DNA from: an uncultured Lachnospiraceae bacterium
GTDB lineage: Bacteria; Bacillota; Clostridia; Lachnospirales; Lachnospiraceae
Reading direction: 5' to 3'
Assembly: GCA_949949005.1 (NCBI GenBank)
Contig: CATLHM010000009.1
Span: 1-64,000 of the forward strand
Length of the DNA stretch: 64,000 nt
Both the position numbers and the translations under genes were made by a program. Below the pieces are notes generated by a model. That model saw only the letters and a program-made list of their open reading frames with translations, had not been told where the DNA came from and ran no database searches. Positions 16,521 through 25,455 of this stretch are shown here, piece by piece (position 1 is the first letter of the stretch; the number at the start of each line of letters is the position of its first letter).

Positions 16521-16597
16521 TGGCGGTTTCCTCCTGTTATAATTTAACTTCATTATATAACGGCATGGAAAGAATGAGCAATAGTATTTATTGGGGA

Positions 16598-16626
16598 TTG
16601 AAATCGAACACAAGTTCTGATATAAT
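16598..16626 (+). promoter_or_regulatory. LexA-controlled promoter of the Y-family polymerase
   Basis: TTGAAA (16598-16603) and TATAAT (16621-16626) lie 17 bp apart. Between them GAAC (16606-16609), ACAA and GTTC (16614-16617) form the Gram-positive LexA/DinR box GAAC-N4-GTTC. A repressor bound there would block polymerase, so the operon should be SOS-induced. Confidence 0.8.
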
Positions 16627-16703
16627 AAATGATATCATAAAGTGAACGCCAAAAACAAAAATTCTTGTCGTTCCATATAGAAACGATCACAGGAGTGAAA
16701 ATT

Positions 16704-18281
16704 ATGGATCCGTCAGGTATTATGGTTTCCCAGGCCTCCGGAACCGGGGAAAGTGCGGGGAAGCGTCATGTTTATCTTGCAATAGATCTGAAATCCTTTT
16801 ATGCTTCCGTAGAGTGCGTGGAGCGGGGGGTGGATCCCCTTACCACGAATCTTGTGGTTGCGGATGAAAGCCGTACCGAAAAGACCATCTGCCTTGCAGT
16901 CTCACCGTCCCTGAAGGCCTATGGGATTTCAGGCAGGGCAAGGCTCTTTGAGGTGGTACAGAAGATAAGGGAGGTAAATGCTCTTCGCAGGCAGAAGGCG
17001 CCGGGGCATACCTTCGCGGGGGCTTCCTGGGACAGCGAAGAGCTCAGGAATCAGCCGCAGCTTGGCGTCTCTTATATCACAGCGCCGCCAAGGATGGCTC
17101 TTTATATGAAGTTCAGTACCAGGATTTATAATATTTACCTGAAATATGTGGCTCCGGAGGATATCCATGTCTATTCTATTGACGAGGTGTTTATGGACGT
17201 TACGGAGTATCTGGGAACCTATGGGCTCACGGCCCGGGAGCTGGCCCTGAAGATTTTGCGGGAGGTTTTGGACACCACCGGGATCACTGCCACGGCAGGG
17301 ATTGGATCTAACTTGTATCTTTGTAAGATCGCTATGGATATTGTGGCCAAGCATGTGACTACCAGGGAAGGGGAGGTACGGATCGCAGAGCTGGACGAGA
17401 TGACCTACCGGAGGCTTTTGTGGGATCACCGGCCGCTTACGGATTTCTGGCGGATAGGCAGAGGCTATGCCAAAAAGCTGGAAGAAAACGGACTTTTCAC
17501 TATGGGAGATGTGGCGAGATGCTCTCTGGGTAAGCCTTCGGATTATTATAACGAGGATTTACTTTACAGGTTATTTGGCATTAATGCCCAGCTCTTGATC
17601 GACCATGCGTGGGGATGGGAGCCCTGCACGATTGCGGATGTGAAGGCCTATAAGCCGGAGAGTAGCAGCGCGGGTTCAGGACAGGTATTGCAGCGCCCAT
17701 ATGACTTCGCGGAGGGGAAGCTGATTGTGCGTGAGATGACAGATCTGTTGGTGCTGGATCTGGTCGATAAGGGTATGGTGACGGATCAGATAGAGCTGAC
17801 CATAGGCTATGACAAAAAAAGTCTCTCTGACCCGGCCGTCCAAAAAAGCTACAAAGGCCCCGTGACTACGGATCCTTACGGAAGGAAAATCCCCGGACAT
17901 GCCCATGGCACGGCAAACCTTGGCAGGAAGACCTCCTCCACTAAGGAAATCCTGGAGGCAGTGACAGGGCTTTACGAGAGGATCGTGGATCCTGCCCTTT
18001 TCGTACGCCGGGTTTATGTTACGGCCAATCATGTGGTGGAGGAGGGACTGGCAGTGGAGGAAGGCGTCTTTGAACAGATGGAGCTTTTCACCGATTATGA
18101 CGCGCTGTTAAAAGAGCGGGAGGAAGAGGCAGCAGAGCGGGAAAAGGAGAAAAAGATGCAGAAAGCGATGCTGGATATCCGAAAGAAGTTTGGCAAAAAT
18201 GCCATCCTTAAGGGTATGAACCTGGAGAAGGGGGCAATGACCATAGAGAGGAATAATCAAATCGGTGGACACAGAGCGTGA
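16704..18281 (+). CDS. Y-family translesion DNA polymerase (UmuC/YqjW type)
   Basis: The product has 525 residues from ATG 16704, with AGGAGTG upstream. Catalytic motifs are clear: YLAIDLKSFYASVE near the N-terminus (first metal Asp and steric-gate region) and HVYSIDEVFMDV (Asp-Glu pair) near residue 160. TATAGIGSNLYLCKIAMD follows, and the helix-hairpin-helix DFWRIGRGYAKKLEENGLFT lies near 250. A little-finger domain and a charged, coiled C-terminus (EEEAAEREKEKKMQKA) complete it. These enzymes copy damaged DNA with low fidelity in the cytoplasm. The LexA box upstream and the YolD-like gene downstream match the Bacillus YqjW/YqjX arrangement. Confidence 0.9.
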   Translation: MDPSGIMVSQASGTGESAGKRHVYLAIDLKSFYASVECVERGVDPLTTNLVVADESRTEKTICLAVSPSLKAYGISGRARLFEVVQKIREVNALRRQKAPGHTFAGASWDSEELRNQPQLGVSYITAPPRMALYMKFSTRIYNIYLKYVAPEDIHVYSIDEVFMDVTEYLGTYGLTARELALKILREVLDTTGITATAGIGSNLYLCKIAMDIVAKHVTTREGEVRIAELDEMTYRRLLWDHRPLTDFWRIGRGYAKKLEENGLFTMGDVARCSLGKPSDYYNEDLLYRLFGINAQLLIDHAWGWEPCTIADVKAYKPESSSAGSGQVLQRPYDFAEGKLIVREMTDLLVLDLVDKGMVTDQIELTIGYDKKSLSDPAVQKSYKGPVTTDPYGRKIPGHAHGTANLGRKTSSTKEILEAVTGLYERIVDPALFVRRVYVTANHVVEEGLAVEEGVFEQMELFTDYDALLKEREEEAAEREKEKKMQKAMLDIRKKFGKNAILKGMNLEKGAMTIERNNQIGGHRA

Positions 18282-18307
18282 GAGAGTGTAACATGAAAGG
18301 AGAAGCC

Positions 18308-18799
18308 ATGAAAGGAAATGCCTGTCAGGACAGACATCGCTATGACGATATTATCCGTCTTCCCCATCACGTTTCCTGTGCCCATCCACCCATGCCGGTG
18401 GCTGAGAGGGCGGCGCAGTTCTCACCCTTTGCCGCCCTTACGGGCTTTGAGGATGCCATCCGGGAAGGCGGAAGGCTTACCGAGAGCAGAATAGAACTGG
18501 GAGAGGATGCCAGAAGCCTACTGGATGAAAAACTGGAGCGGATTAAGAGATTGCAGGAACGCAGTGAGGCATTGCCGGAGGTCACAATCACATATTTCCA
18601 GCCGGATGAAAAGAAGGATGGCGGGGCCTACGTCACCGTCACAGGACAGGTAAAAAAGGTGGATGAATATCAGCGAGTGGTGGTATTACAGGAGGGAGAG
18701 AGGATCGCGTTGGGAGAAATTGTGGGAATGGAGCTGGGAAGTGAATTGGAGGAAAGAGAGCATATAGTAAAGGACAAAATTATTTGTCGTTCACTGTAA
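18308..18799 (+). CDS. YolD-like protein, partner of the Y-family polymerase
   Basis: The product has 163 residues. ATG 18308 is preferred over 18293 because AAAGGAG (18296-18302) lies 5 bp upstream. The sequence HPPMPVAERAAQFSPFAALTGFE is the conserved start of clostridial YolD-like proteins, followed by ITYFQPDEKKDGGAY and a beta-rich WYL-like end. YolD proteins are regularly encoded next to UmuC-type polymerases and may play an UmuD-like accessory role; the mechanism is not settled. It begins 26 bp after the polymerase stop, so it should share the LexA promoter. Confidence 0.8.
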   Translation: MKGNACQDRHRYDDIIRLPHHVSCAHPPMPVAERAAQFSPFAALTGFEDAIREGGRLTESRIELGEDARSLLDEKLERIKRLQERSEALPEVTITYFQPDEKKDGGAYVTVTGQVKKVDEYQRVVVLQEGERIALGEIVGMELGSELEEREHIVKDKIICRSL

Positions 18800-18820
18800 A
18801 AGAAAGGAGTAAAGCAGGAA

Positions 18821-20161
18821 ATGAAGGATTTTGTGCAGGTAAAGGGAAAAGCGTTTGATTTCAGGGGAGAGCCAATTTTGTTCTCCGGCCTGGGCGTTGG
18901 CTCATGGCTGAATATGGAGCATTTTATGATGGGGATTCCGGGCACGGACAAGCAGATACGGGAAACCTTTGCTCAGGTGCTGGGCAGGAAGGATGGAGAG
19001 GCGTTTTTTGACTCCTTTATCATGAACTTTATGGGAGAGGCGGATTTTGCTTTTTTGAAGGAGGCGGGGGTGAATCTCTTGCGGGTGCCCTTCAATTATC
19101 GTCTGTTTATAGACGATGACCGTCCACAAGAGTATAGGGAGGAAGGCTTTCGGTATCTGGACAGGCTTCTTGCCCTTTGTAATCAATATGAGATTTTTCT
19201 TTTGCCGGATCTGCATGGGGTGCCGGGAGGACAGAACCCGGACTGGCATTCGGATAACCAGACGGGGATACCACAGTTCTGGCATTATGAGATTTTCCAG
19301 GAACAGGTCATAGGATTGTGGAGAAAAATTGCTGCCAGATACCGGGAGGAGACCTATCTTTTGGGGTATGACCTGCTGAATGAGCCCTTTCTTATACCCA
19401 AGAGGGAAGGAATGTTGAATGCGTTTTACGAGAAGGTCACAGAGGCAATCAGGCAGGAGGATCAGAATCATATTATTTTTATTGAGGGGGATTTCTTTTC
19501 CATGGATTTCTCGTCTATCGCCCTGCCGGAGGATCAGCAGACGGCCCTTACCTTCCATTTTTATCCGGGAGTGTGGGAGAAGTATTTGACAAGCAAGGAT
19601 TATGACGCATCCAAAAGAGTGGCCAGGATGGATGAGCTTCTTACCGGATTTGACGGACTGCGGGAAAAATTTGGCCGTCCCATCCTCTGTGGAGAGGCGG
19701 GGGTGGATATTGACAGGGAGGATATCCCGTTTACCATGCAGCTTGTGGAGGAAACCCTCTCGCTATTTTGCAAGCATGGGCTTTCCTGGACACTTTGGAG
19801 TTACAAGGATGCCCAATGGATGGGGCTGGCCTGGCCGAAGTCTGATACAGGCTGGATGAAGCTTGTGGGAAAGATCAGAGACAAATGGTCTCACTACGGA
19901 CAGATGCAGATTGCGGACGAGCTTATGGATGAGATCGGGAAAAGATATACGGAGGATTTTTCAAAGGAACTGAAGTATGAATTACAGTTCCAGCTCAGGG
20001 GGCTTTTGTACCGCATGGAGCAGGAATATCTTTTAAAGCCCCTTCTGGCGGAATATAAAAAGGAGGAGCTGCTATCGCTGCCGGAGTCCTTCCGGTTTGA
20101 GAATTGCGGATTCTATGAGGAATACCGGGATTTGCTTAAGAAGTATTCCTGGCAGAAATAA
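18821..20161 (+). CDS. Glycoside hydrolase family 5 enzyme
   Basis: The product has 446 residues. It is a (beta/alpha)8 barrel with the GH5 pattern: NLLRVPFNYRLF near 85, YLLGYDLLNEPF with the acid/base Glu188, a His-Tyr segment LTFHFYPGVW, and the nucleophile Glu292 in ILCGEAGVD. It has no signal peptide, so it should act on oligosaccharides inside the cell. The extra C-terminal 100 residues are helical and of unknown role. GH5 covers glucanases, mannanases and others; the GH2 beta-mannosidase-like gene nearby makes mannose- or glucose-containing glycans plausible. It starts 21 bp after the YolD-like gene, with AAAGGAG upstream, so read-through from the SOS promoter is possible. Confidence 0.85.
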   Translation: MKDFVQVKGKAFDFRGEPILFSGLGVGSWLNMEHFMMGIPGTDKQIRETFAQVLGRKDGEAFFDSFIMNFMGEADFAFLKEAGVNLLRVPFNYRLFIDDDRPQEYREEGFRYLDRLLALCNQYEIFLLPDLHGVPGGQNPDWHSDNQTGIPQFWHYEIFQEQVIGLWRKIAARYREETYLLGYDLLNEPFLIPKREGMLNAFYEKVTEAIRQEDQNHIIFIEGDFFSMDFSSIALPEDQQTALTFHFYPGVWEKYLTSKDYDASKRVARMDELLTGFDGLREKFGRPILCGEAGVDIDREDIPFTMQLVEETLSLFCKHGLSWTLWSYKDAQWMGLAWPKSDTGWMKLVGKIRDKWSHYGQMQIADELMDEIGKRYTEDFSKELKYELQFQLRGLLYRMEQEYLLKPLLAEYKKEELLSLPESFRFENCGFYEEYRDLLKKYSWQK

Positions 20162-20210
20162 AGGCTGCTGATAGCCACGGGAAATTCTGTAAAGGAAACC
20201 CATAACCCGA

Positions 20211-20936
20211 TCATGACTGGTTGGAAGAAGCGTCTTTTCGGTTGTAAATCAGGTCGTATAGATTCATGGAGGAAATCATGGTATTGATTTCCTCTACTGA
20301 TTTTTTGCCAAATTTTTTAAGAATATTGTGTATCTGAGATTTTACCGTTGACATTTCCACATGTCTGAGCTGGCAAATTTCCCGTCGGCTCTTTCCGTCT
20401 AAAAGCAGGCGCAGGAGCTCCATTTCAGCGGTAGTCAAAGAAGATACGATATTGACCGCATAAAGGAAGCTGGTCTCATAAGAGCGGATCCGCTTAAATT
20501 CGCCTAATATTTTGGTGGCGAGCTGGGGGCGCAGGGGGCTGGTACCCTGATAGGCATTGCGAATACTCAAGAGAATCTCATCAGGTGAGGCGTTTTTCAT
20601 TAGATAATCACAGACACCCAATTGAAATGCAGTGAAAATCAACTCATCCTCTTCATAGACAGTGAGGATAATAACCTTGGATTTTAAGCCGGATGCGAAA
20701 ATCTGTTCCACAGCCCGCAGACCGGCATCTTTTTCTTCCATTTCAATGTCCATTAGAATTACATCCGGGTGGGTCTCCAAGGCTTTTGCCACGGCATCCT
20801 GTCCGGTGGACACGTCGGCGGCAACGGTCATGTCCGAAGTGCTTTTGATAATTTTCACATAAAGCCTGCGCAAGGGTTCCATATCTTCCGCAATCAGGAT
20901 GCGGATAGGTGAGAGGGGGTCTGACATTTGATTCAT
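20211..20936 (-). CDS. NarL/LuxR-family response regulator
   Basis: The product has 241 residues. The receiver domain has the acidic pair E17-D18, phosphorylatable D63 in VILMDIEM, T in ILTVYEEDE and K in YLMKNASPDE. The C-terminal HTH is of the LuxR type (LTTAEMELLRLLLDGKSRRE, STVKSQIHNILKKFG). It overlaps the end of the histidine kinase gene by 4 bp, so the two are translationally coupled and form one two-component system. The divergent solute-binding-protein genes are the likely targets. YesN-type AraC regulators are commoner beside such transporters; a LuxR-type output is less usual. Confidence 0.9.
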   Translation of the reverse strand: MNQMSDPLSPIRILIAEDMEPLRRLYVKIIKSTSDMTVAADVSTGQDAVAKALETHPDVILMDIEMEEKDAGLRAVEQIFASGLKSKVIILTVYEEDELIFTAFQLGVCDYLMKNASPDEILLSIRNAYQGTSPLRPQLATKILGEFKRIRSYETSFLYAVNIVSSLTTAEMELLRLLLDGKSRREICQLRHVEMSTVKSQIHNILKKFGKKSVEEINTMISSMNLYDLIYNRKDASSNQS

Positions 20937-22498
20937 CTCCTAAATTGTGTTTCTTCTTTAAAGTTTTTTAAATTGGGCAGCAGGATTTTGAACACAGTTC
21001 CTTTTCCAACCGCACTGGATACCGAAATTTTGCCTTTGTGGGCGCGGATAATCTGATAGGTAACGGTAAGACCGATGCCCCAATGTTCAGCCATGGGATA
21101 GGATGTAAAAAAAGGCTCGAAAATATGGGGCAAATTCTGGGGCAGGATGCCGGGCCCGGTATCTGCAATGGACAAAGCCACCCAGTTGTCAATAGAATAT
21201 AGAGTAAAAAGCAAAGATTGCTGGCAGGAATCTTTTCCTGATGACATAGCATCCACTGCGTTGGAGACCAGGTTATGGATAGCCTGCTCGAAATAGTTGG
21301 CATCCACCATGACGGGAGGAATCTTGTCGGCGGCAGTGACGCTCACGTGGATGCCGGAGAGCTGGCTGGACATCAGTTCAAGAACCCGGTGAATCAGGGC
21401 TTCCAGATCGGTGTTTTTTAGCGTCAGAACAGACTGTTTGGTACTGCGGTGTATGACATCCAGCCTTTGGTACAGATTTTGGCAACGATCCGTTATGCTT
21501 TTCAGTTCCTCACAGCTCTCAGGGGCTATTTCCAGAAATTGTATTTGTGTCTGAATCGCAAGCAGTTCATTTTTCATGTAATGGCAAAAGGCCTTGGAGG
21601 TTGTGTTAGCGGCATCTATCCTGCCGGAAAGGGAAAAATTATCATCATTTATTTTTCGCGAGAACAGAGCGAGCAGGATAATGCTTACGCCCATAATCAG
21701 AGAGGCAGCAAGCAGATAGTAGGGGAAAATGTGATAAATTAGGTAGTTGTCAAAAAGGGGCAGGGAGGCATAAACCGTATAGCCGGAGATCCGGGAGAAA
21801 CGGATGGGGTGTACAGGGAGCTGCCAAAACAGGACAAGGTAGGAAATCATCAGCAGCGTGTAGCTGAGAGTTTCACCAAAAGCAAAATATTTGAAATAGG
21901 GAAAAGAGTAAATCTGTCTGTTTTGCAGAAACAGATTCAAAATGCTCAAAAGGACAATGCCGTTATTGAGAATTTGTGTTATGATGTGGGTTATGAATAA
22001 AAAAGTATGATATTGGGCGCTGTTAAGGAGAGCAGGATAGAGCATCAGATAAACAGCTTTTTCCACAAAAGGATCATAAAAAATAAACTCTGCTGCCAGA
22101 TAAACAGAGAAGAATTTGATGAGCCAGTCGATGCTTTTACGGTCAGCGTGGGAACAATAGGTCAGGGAAAAACGAATACCCATCCAAATGGTGGACAGAG
22201 AAAAAAAGTTTAGCGCCCGCAAAAGCCAGGCCTGGGGAAAGGGCGCAAACATAATTGCTTTCCACACAGCATCGGGAAGGGAAAAGTAATTTTTGATAAT
22301 ATTATAGTACCGAATATCCCTGGACAGATATAGAATCATACAGATGATGGCAAGGATGTAGAGCATGCCGGTGACCAGCAGATATCTCACGGAGATGCGT
22401 TTATCCCGATGAAAGTATAAAATTAATAGTAAGACGATAAAGGCAACAATAAAATAGATCATATATTTGGTATACCACAAAAAGAAAGGCCGGGTCAA
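20933..22498 (-). CDS. Membrane sensor histidine kinase
   Basis: The product has up to 521 residues. The first half holds about seven to eight hydrophobic spans with short loops and no large extracellular domain, so it probably senses within the membrane or through partners. The H-box FCHYMKNELLAIQTQ has the phospho-His near residue 300. The ATPase domain has NAVDAMSSG, ADTGPGILPQNLPHIFEPFF and WGIGLTVTY. The start is uncertain: the frame opens at TTG 22498, but ATG 22462 begins a cleaner membrane segment (MIYFIVAFIVLLL). Only 5 bp separate the TTG from the ATG of the divergent lipoprotein gene. Its partner regulator overlaps at the 3' end. Confidence 0.85.
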   Translation of the reverse strand: MTRPFFLWYTKYMIYFIVAFIVLLLILYFHRDKRISVRYLLVTGMLYILAIICMILYLSRDIRYYNIIKNYFSLPDAVWKAIMFAPFPQAWLLRALNFFSLSTIWMGIRFSLTYCSHADRKSIDWLIKFFSVYLAAEFIFYDPFVEKAVYLMLYPALLNSAQYHTFLFITHIITQILNNGIVLLSILNLFLQNRQIYSFPYFKYFAFGETLSYTLLMISYLVLFWQLPVHPIRFSRISGYTVYASLPLFDNYLIYHIFPYYLLAASLIMGVSIILLALFSRKINDDNFSLSGRIDAANTTSKAFCHYMKNELLAIQTQIQFLEIAPESCEELKSITDRCQNLYQRLDVIHRSTKQSVLTLKNTDLEALIHRVLELMSSQLSGIHVSVTAADKIPPVMVDANYFEQAIHNLVSNAVDAMSSGKDSCQQSLLFTLYSIDNWVALSIADTGPGILPQNLPHIFEPFFTSYPMAEHWGIGLTVTYQIIRAHKGKISVSSAVGKGTVFKILLPNLKNFKEETQFRR

Positions 22499-22503
22499 GA
22501 GTT

Positions 22504-23787
22504 ATGAAAAAGAGATTTTGGAAAAAGCAGAACGGTAAAATACTTGCAATGGTATTGATAGGTATGTCATTTCTGCTCTATGGCTGTGGGGAGGATGGAC
22601 ATATGGGACAAGCGGTGGGGGAGAGCGATGGGGGCAGTGACATTACATTGAATTATTATATCTGGAGCGATGAAGAGACCTATGTGCGAAAGGTAGTGGA
22701 GGCATGGAATGCTTTGCAGGGACGGGAGGCTGTCCGGCTGTATGTCATTCCCAATGGAGATCATGACGACTGGGTAGAGAATTATGGCGAGAGTGTGGGG
22801 GCAGATATTGTAGGACTCAGGGGAAACAGCCATGTAATTAAGTTCCAGCAGAGGGGACATCTTTTGGGACTGCGGGAATACCTGAAGGAGAGTGATCTGG
22901 ATGTGACGGCATATGGAAATATGTATAATGCGATCAAAATAGACAACGAATATTATGCCATGCCCACACGAAGTACCTGCTGGGTGTTGTATTATAACCG
23001 GGAGCTGTTCGATCAGGCAGGGGTTCCTTATCCAGGACAGATGACCTGGGAGGAATATGAGGACTTGGCACTTGCTATGACCAAAGACAGTGGAGATGAA
23101 ACGATTTGGGGAGGGTATTTTCCCATGTGGATACCTCAGTTTTGCGCAATCCAGAAAGGTTATTATCTTTTGGATGATGATGTGGAGCCAGTCCGGGAGA
23201 GTCTGGAACTGATGGGCCGTCTCTACCGGGACAGTCATATGCCTTATGAAGATATCAGGTTCAGGGATAATGATTATTGTCCGGATTTTGAAAAAGGAAA
23301 TATTGCCATGATGGTGAACGGAGAATGGCTGGCAAATCAGTTCCTTGAGGATGAATCGGAGGGCGTTTCTGTACCACAGTGGGGCATTGCGCCTGTTCCC
23401 GTACCCCAGGGAGTGGAAGCGGGGACAACGGTAGGCATGTACCAGTTTGCGGGAATTACGACAGATTGTTCCAGCCCAAAGGAGGCTTTCGCCTTTTTGG
23501 AATTTTCCTGCGGGAAACAGGGGGCCAGAATCTATGCCAGAGATGCCATCATTCCCGCCTATTCCGATGAGGAAATCCGGCAGATTTACGAGGATGCCCT
23601 GGGCAGGGAGAGTGCTAAGGTTTTTTTTGAGGCAAAACGTATTATGGAGCAGCCCATGTGGAATGATTACGATGTGTTGATTGAGAAGTTCAGAAGCCTT
23701 ACTGAAGAATATTTTATAGGTGAGCTTTCGTTGGATGAGATGATGGAGTGCTTTGAGAGCAGCAGGGAGGAAATCCTGCGTCGGTAG
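22504..23787 (+). CDS. Sugar ABC transporter substrate-binding lipoprotein (first copy)
   Basis: The product has 427 residues. A basic N-terminus and hydrophobic stretch end in the lipobox LLYGC, so the protein is anchored outside the membrane by that Cys. The mature chain follows the family-1 sugar-binding pattern (LNYYIWSDEETYVRKVVEAW, MPTRSTCWVLYYNRELFDQ, GQMTWEEYEDLA, AMMVNGEWLANQ). It is a clear paralogue of the next gene, sharing these blocks in the same order. It probably delivers an oligosaccharide to the permeases encoded further right, or reports its presence to the divergent two-component system. Ribosome-binding sequence before ATG 22504 is weak. Confidence 0.85.
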   Translation: MKKRFWKKQNGKILAMVLIGMSFLLYGCGEDGHMGQAVGESDGGSDITLNYYIWSDEETYVRKVVEAWNALQGREAVRLYVIPNGDHDDWVENYGESVGADIVGLRGNSHVIKFQQRGHLLGLREYLKESDLDVTAYGNMYNAIKIDNEYYAMPTRSTCWVLYYNRELFDQAGVPYPGQMTWEEYEDLALAMTKDSGDETIWGGYFPMWIPQFCAIQKGYYLLDDDVEPVRESLELMGRLYRDSHMPYEDIRFRDNDYCPDFEKGNIAMMVNGEWLANQFLEDESEGVSVPQWGIAPVPVPQGVEAGTTVGMYQFAGITTDCSSPKEAFAFLEFSCGKQGARIYARDAIIPAYSDEEIRQIYEDALGRESAKVFFEAKRIMEQPMWNDYDVLIEKFRSLTEEYFIGELSLDEMMECFESSREEILRR

Positions 23788-23952
23788 AAGCGTAAAGAAG
23801 TTGGGCATATTTCTAAAACAATAGGGTTGATAAAATATCCTCCTATGCAGAGTGTTTAAAATAATATATATTAAGTTAGAAAAACATTATGCAATTTGGT
23901 ATTTGCCGGCTGTATGCGGCAGAGATCCAAGAGAGAAAAGGAGGACATTATC

Positions 23953-25332
23953 ATGAAAAAGAGAATACTTGCGCTTCTCTTAAGTGCAACAATGGTTATG
24001 GGACTGGCGGCCTGTGGCGGTTCCGGAAGCGATTCGGGTTCGTCTGGCGGGACGGCCGATTCAGGAGCTGATACAGGAAGTAAGGCAGAGGAGGAAACTG
24101 CACAGGATTCCGCATCGGGGCAGGAGGAAGATAACGCCTCGGCAGCAAGCGGAGATAAGGTGAATCTGAATTTCTACATATGGAGTGATGAGGAAAATTA
24201 TATCAGAAAAGTGGTAGATGCTTACAATGAAGAGCAGGATGCAGTTCAGGTTACCTTAAATGTTGTTCCTGAGTCCGATTATGACGATAAGCTGAAGGTG
24301 ATGCTTGCGGGCGAGACGGACGCTGACCTGGTTGATATCCGTGGCGTTGCACAGATGTCTAATTATGCAAAGGTAGGCGCCCTGCTTGATATCACAGACA
24401 GGCTGGAGGGCAGCGATATTGATACGGCAGCCTATGGCGAGATGTGGAATACCAGTGATTACGAAGGAAAATTTTATGCACTGCCTACAAGGACTACCTG
24501 CTGGGAGCTGTTCTATAATGCGGATATCATCAGTGAGGCTGGTATGGAAGCTCCTGGTCAGATGACCTGGGAAGAGTATGTTGATTATTCTTCACAGCTT
24601 GCAGAGGCGCTTTCCGGTAAGACTGCTGCGGATGGCTCACCCTTAAAAGCTGGTTTTTGGGTACACTGGATTTATCATTTTTATTCCGTACAGCATGGGG
24701 TATATGCCAACGATGAGAATACGGAATATATCCAGGCATCCTTAGAGCTTCTCAACGAGTTGATGAGTAATGGTTCTCATTACACATTTTCTGAGGTTTC
24801 TTCTGGCACGTATGATTATATGACAGAGTTCCAAAATGGCCATGTGGCATTGCTTCCCAACGGCGAATGGTGTGTAAACATGCTGATGGAAGCAGGAGCA
24901 AAGGGTGAAACGGATGTGAATTGGGAAGTAGCTCCCATGCCTGTTCCGGAAGGTGTAGCCGATGGTACATCCTGGGGACAGTTCCAGTATGCGGCAATTA
25001 CCAGCACCTGCGCATACCCTGACGAGGCCTTTGATTTCTTAAGCTATCTGTGTGGCTCGGAGGGTTCGGCAATCTATTCCTCTACAGGAATGATCCATGC
25101 CTATTCTTCTGATGAGGCAAAGAAGTCTCTTGCAGAGGCCAGTGGAAAAGAGTCCACGCACTTCCTCTTCGAGGCGAACAAGATTCAGGAGCAGCCCAAC
25201 GTAGCGAATTACGGCGAATTTACTACGGCGCTCAGCGAAAACGCACAGCTCTACCTGCTTGGAGAGGTTGATATCGACGAGTGTATGAATAACTTTAAGG
25301 CGCAGGGCGAGGAGATTCGGAGCAAACAGTAA
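23953..25332 (+). CDS. Sugar ABC transporter substrate-binding lipoprotein (second copy)
   Basis: The product has 459 residues from ATG 23953, which has AAAGGAGGAC upstream; a longer frame to 23896 lacks one. The lipobox is GLAAC. A Ser/Gly/Asp-rich spacer of about 45 residues precedes the folded part. The folded part shares LNFYIWSDEENYIRKVVDAY, LPTRTTCWELFYNADIISE, PGQMTWEEYVDYS and LLPNGEWCVNML with its neighbour. It belongs to the CUT1-type sugar-binding family. The two permeases follow, separated by a strong hairpin, so this is likely the main binding protein of the transporter. Confidence 0.9.
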   Translation: MKKRILALLLSATMVMGLAACGGSGSDSGSSGGTADSGADTGSKAEEETAQDSASGQEEDNASAASGDKVNLNFYIWSDEENYIRKVVDAYNEEQDAVQVTLNVVPESDYDDKLKVMLAGETDADLVDIRGVAQMSNYAKVGALLDITDRLEGSDIDTAAYGEMWNTSDYEGKFYALPTRTTCWELFYNADIISEAGMEAPGQMTWEEYVDYSSQLAEALSGKTAADGSPLKAGFWVHWIYHFYSVQHGVYANDENTEYIQASLELLNELMSNGSHYTFSEVSSGTYDYMTEFQNGHVALLPNGEWCVNMLMEAGAKGETDVNWEVAPMPVPEGVADGTSWGQFQYAAITSTCAYPDEAFDFLSYLCGSEGSAIYSSTGMIHAYSSDEAKKSLAEASGKESTHFLFEANKIQEQPNVANYGEFTTALSENAQLYLLGEVDIDECMNNFKAQGEEIRSKQ

Positions 25333-25404
25333 GCCTGTGTGAACTGGTCTTATGCCAACAGCGTATGCCAGGCTTAAGCGGGTATCCTTATGTCAAGAAA
25401 AACA

Positions 25405-25434
25405 GGAAAGAGAAGATTTGAGTCTTCTCTTTCC
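25405..25434 (+). terminator. Hairpin between binding-protein and permease genes
   Basis: GGAAAGAGAAGA (25405-25416) pairs exactly with TCTTCTCTTTCC (25423-25434) around a 6-nt loop. Such a stem between a binding-protein gene and its permeases typically protects or partly terminates the upstream mRNA, giving more binding protein than permease. The stem argues against the earlier in-frame ATG at 25390 as the permease start. Confidence 0.6.
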
Positions 25435-25455
25435 GTCTATTATGGGGAACGATTT

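Noticed and set aside
20933..22498. Plus-strand frames inside the histidine kinase gene (21449-22213)
   Set aside because: They are shadows of the kinase coding sequence; the kinase motifs on the minus strand are unambiguous.
22567..23808. 413-codon minus-strand frame opposite the first binding-protein gene
   Set aside because: The plus strand encodes a lipoprotein with lipobox and family blocks shared with its neighbour; the minus frame has no recognisable domain.
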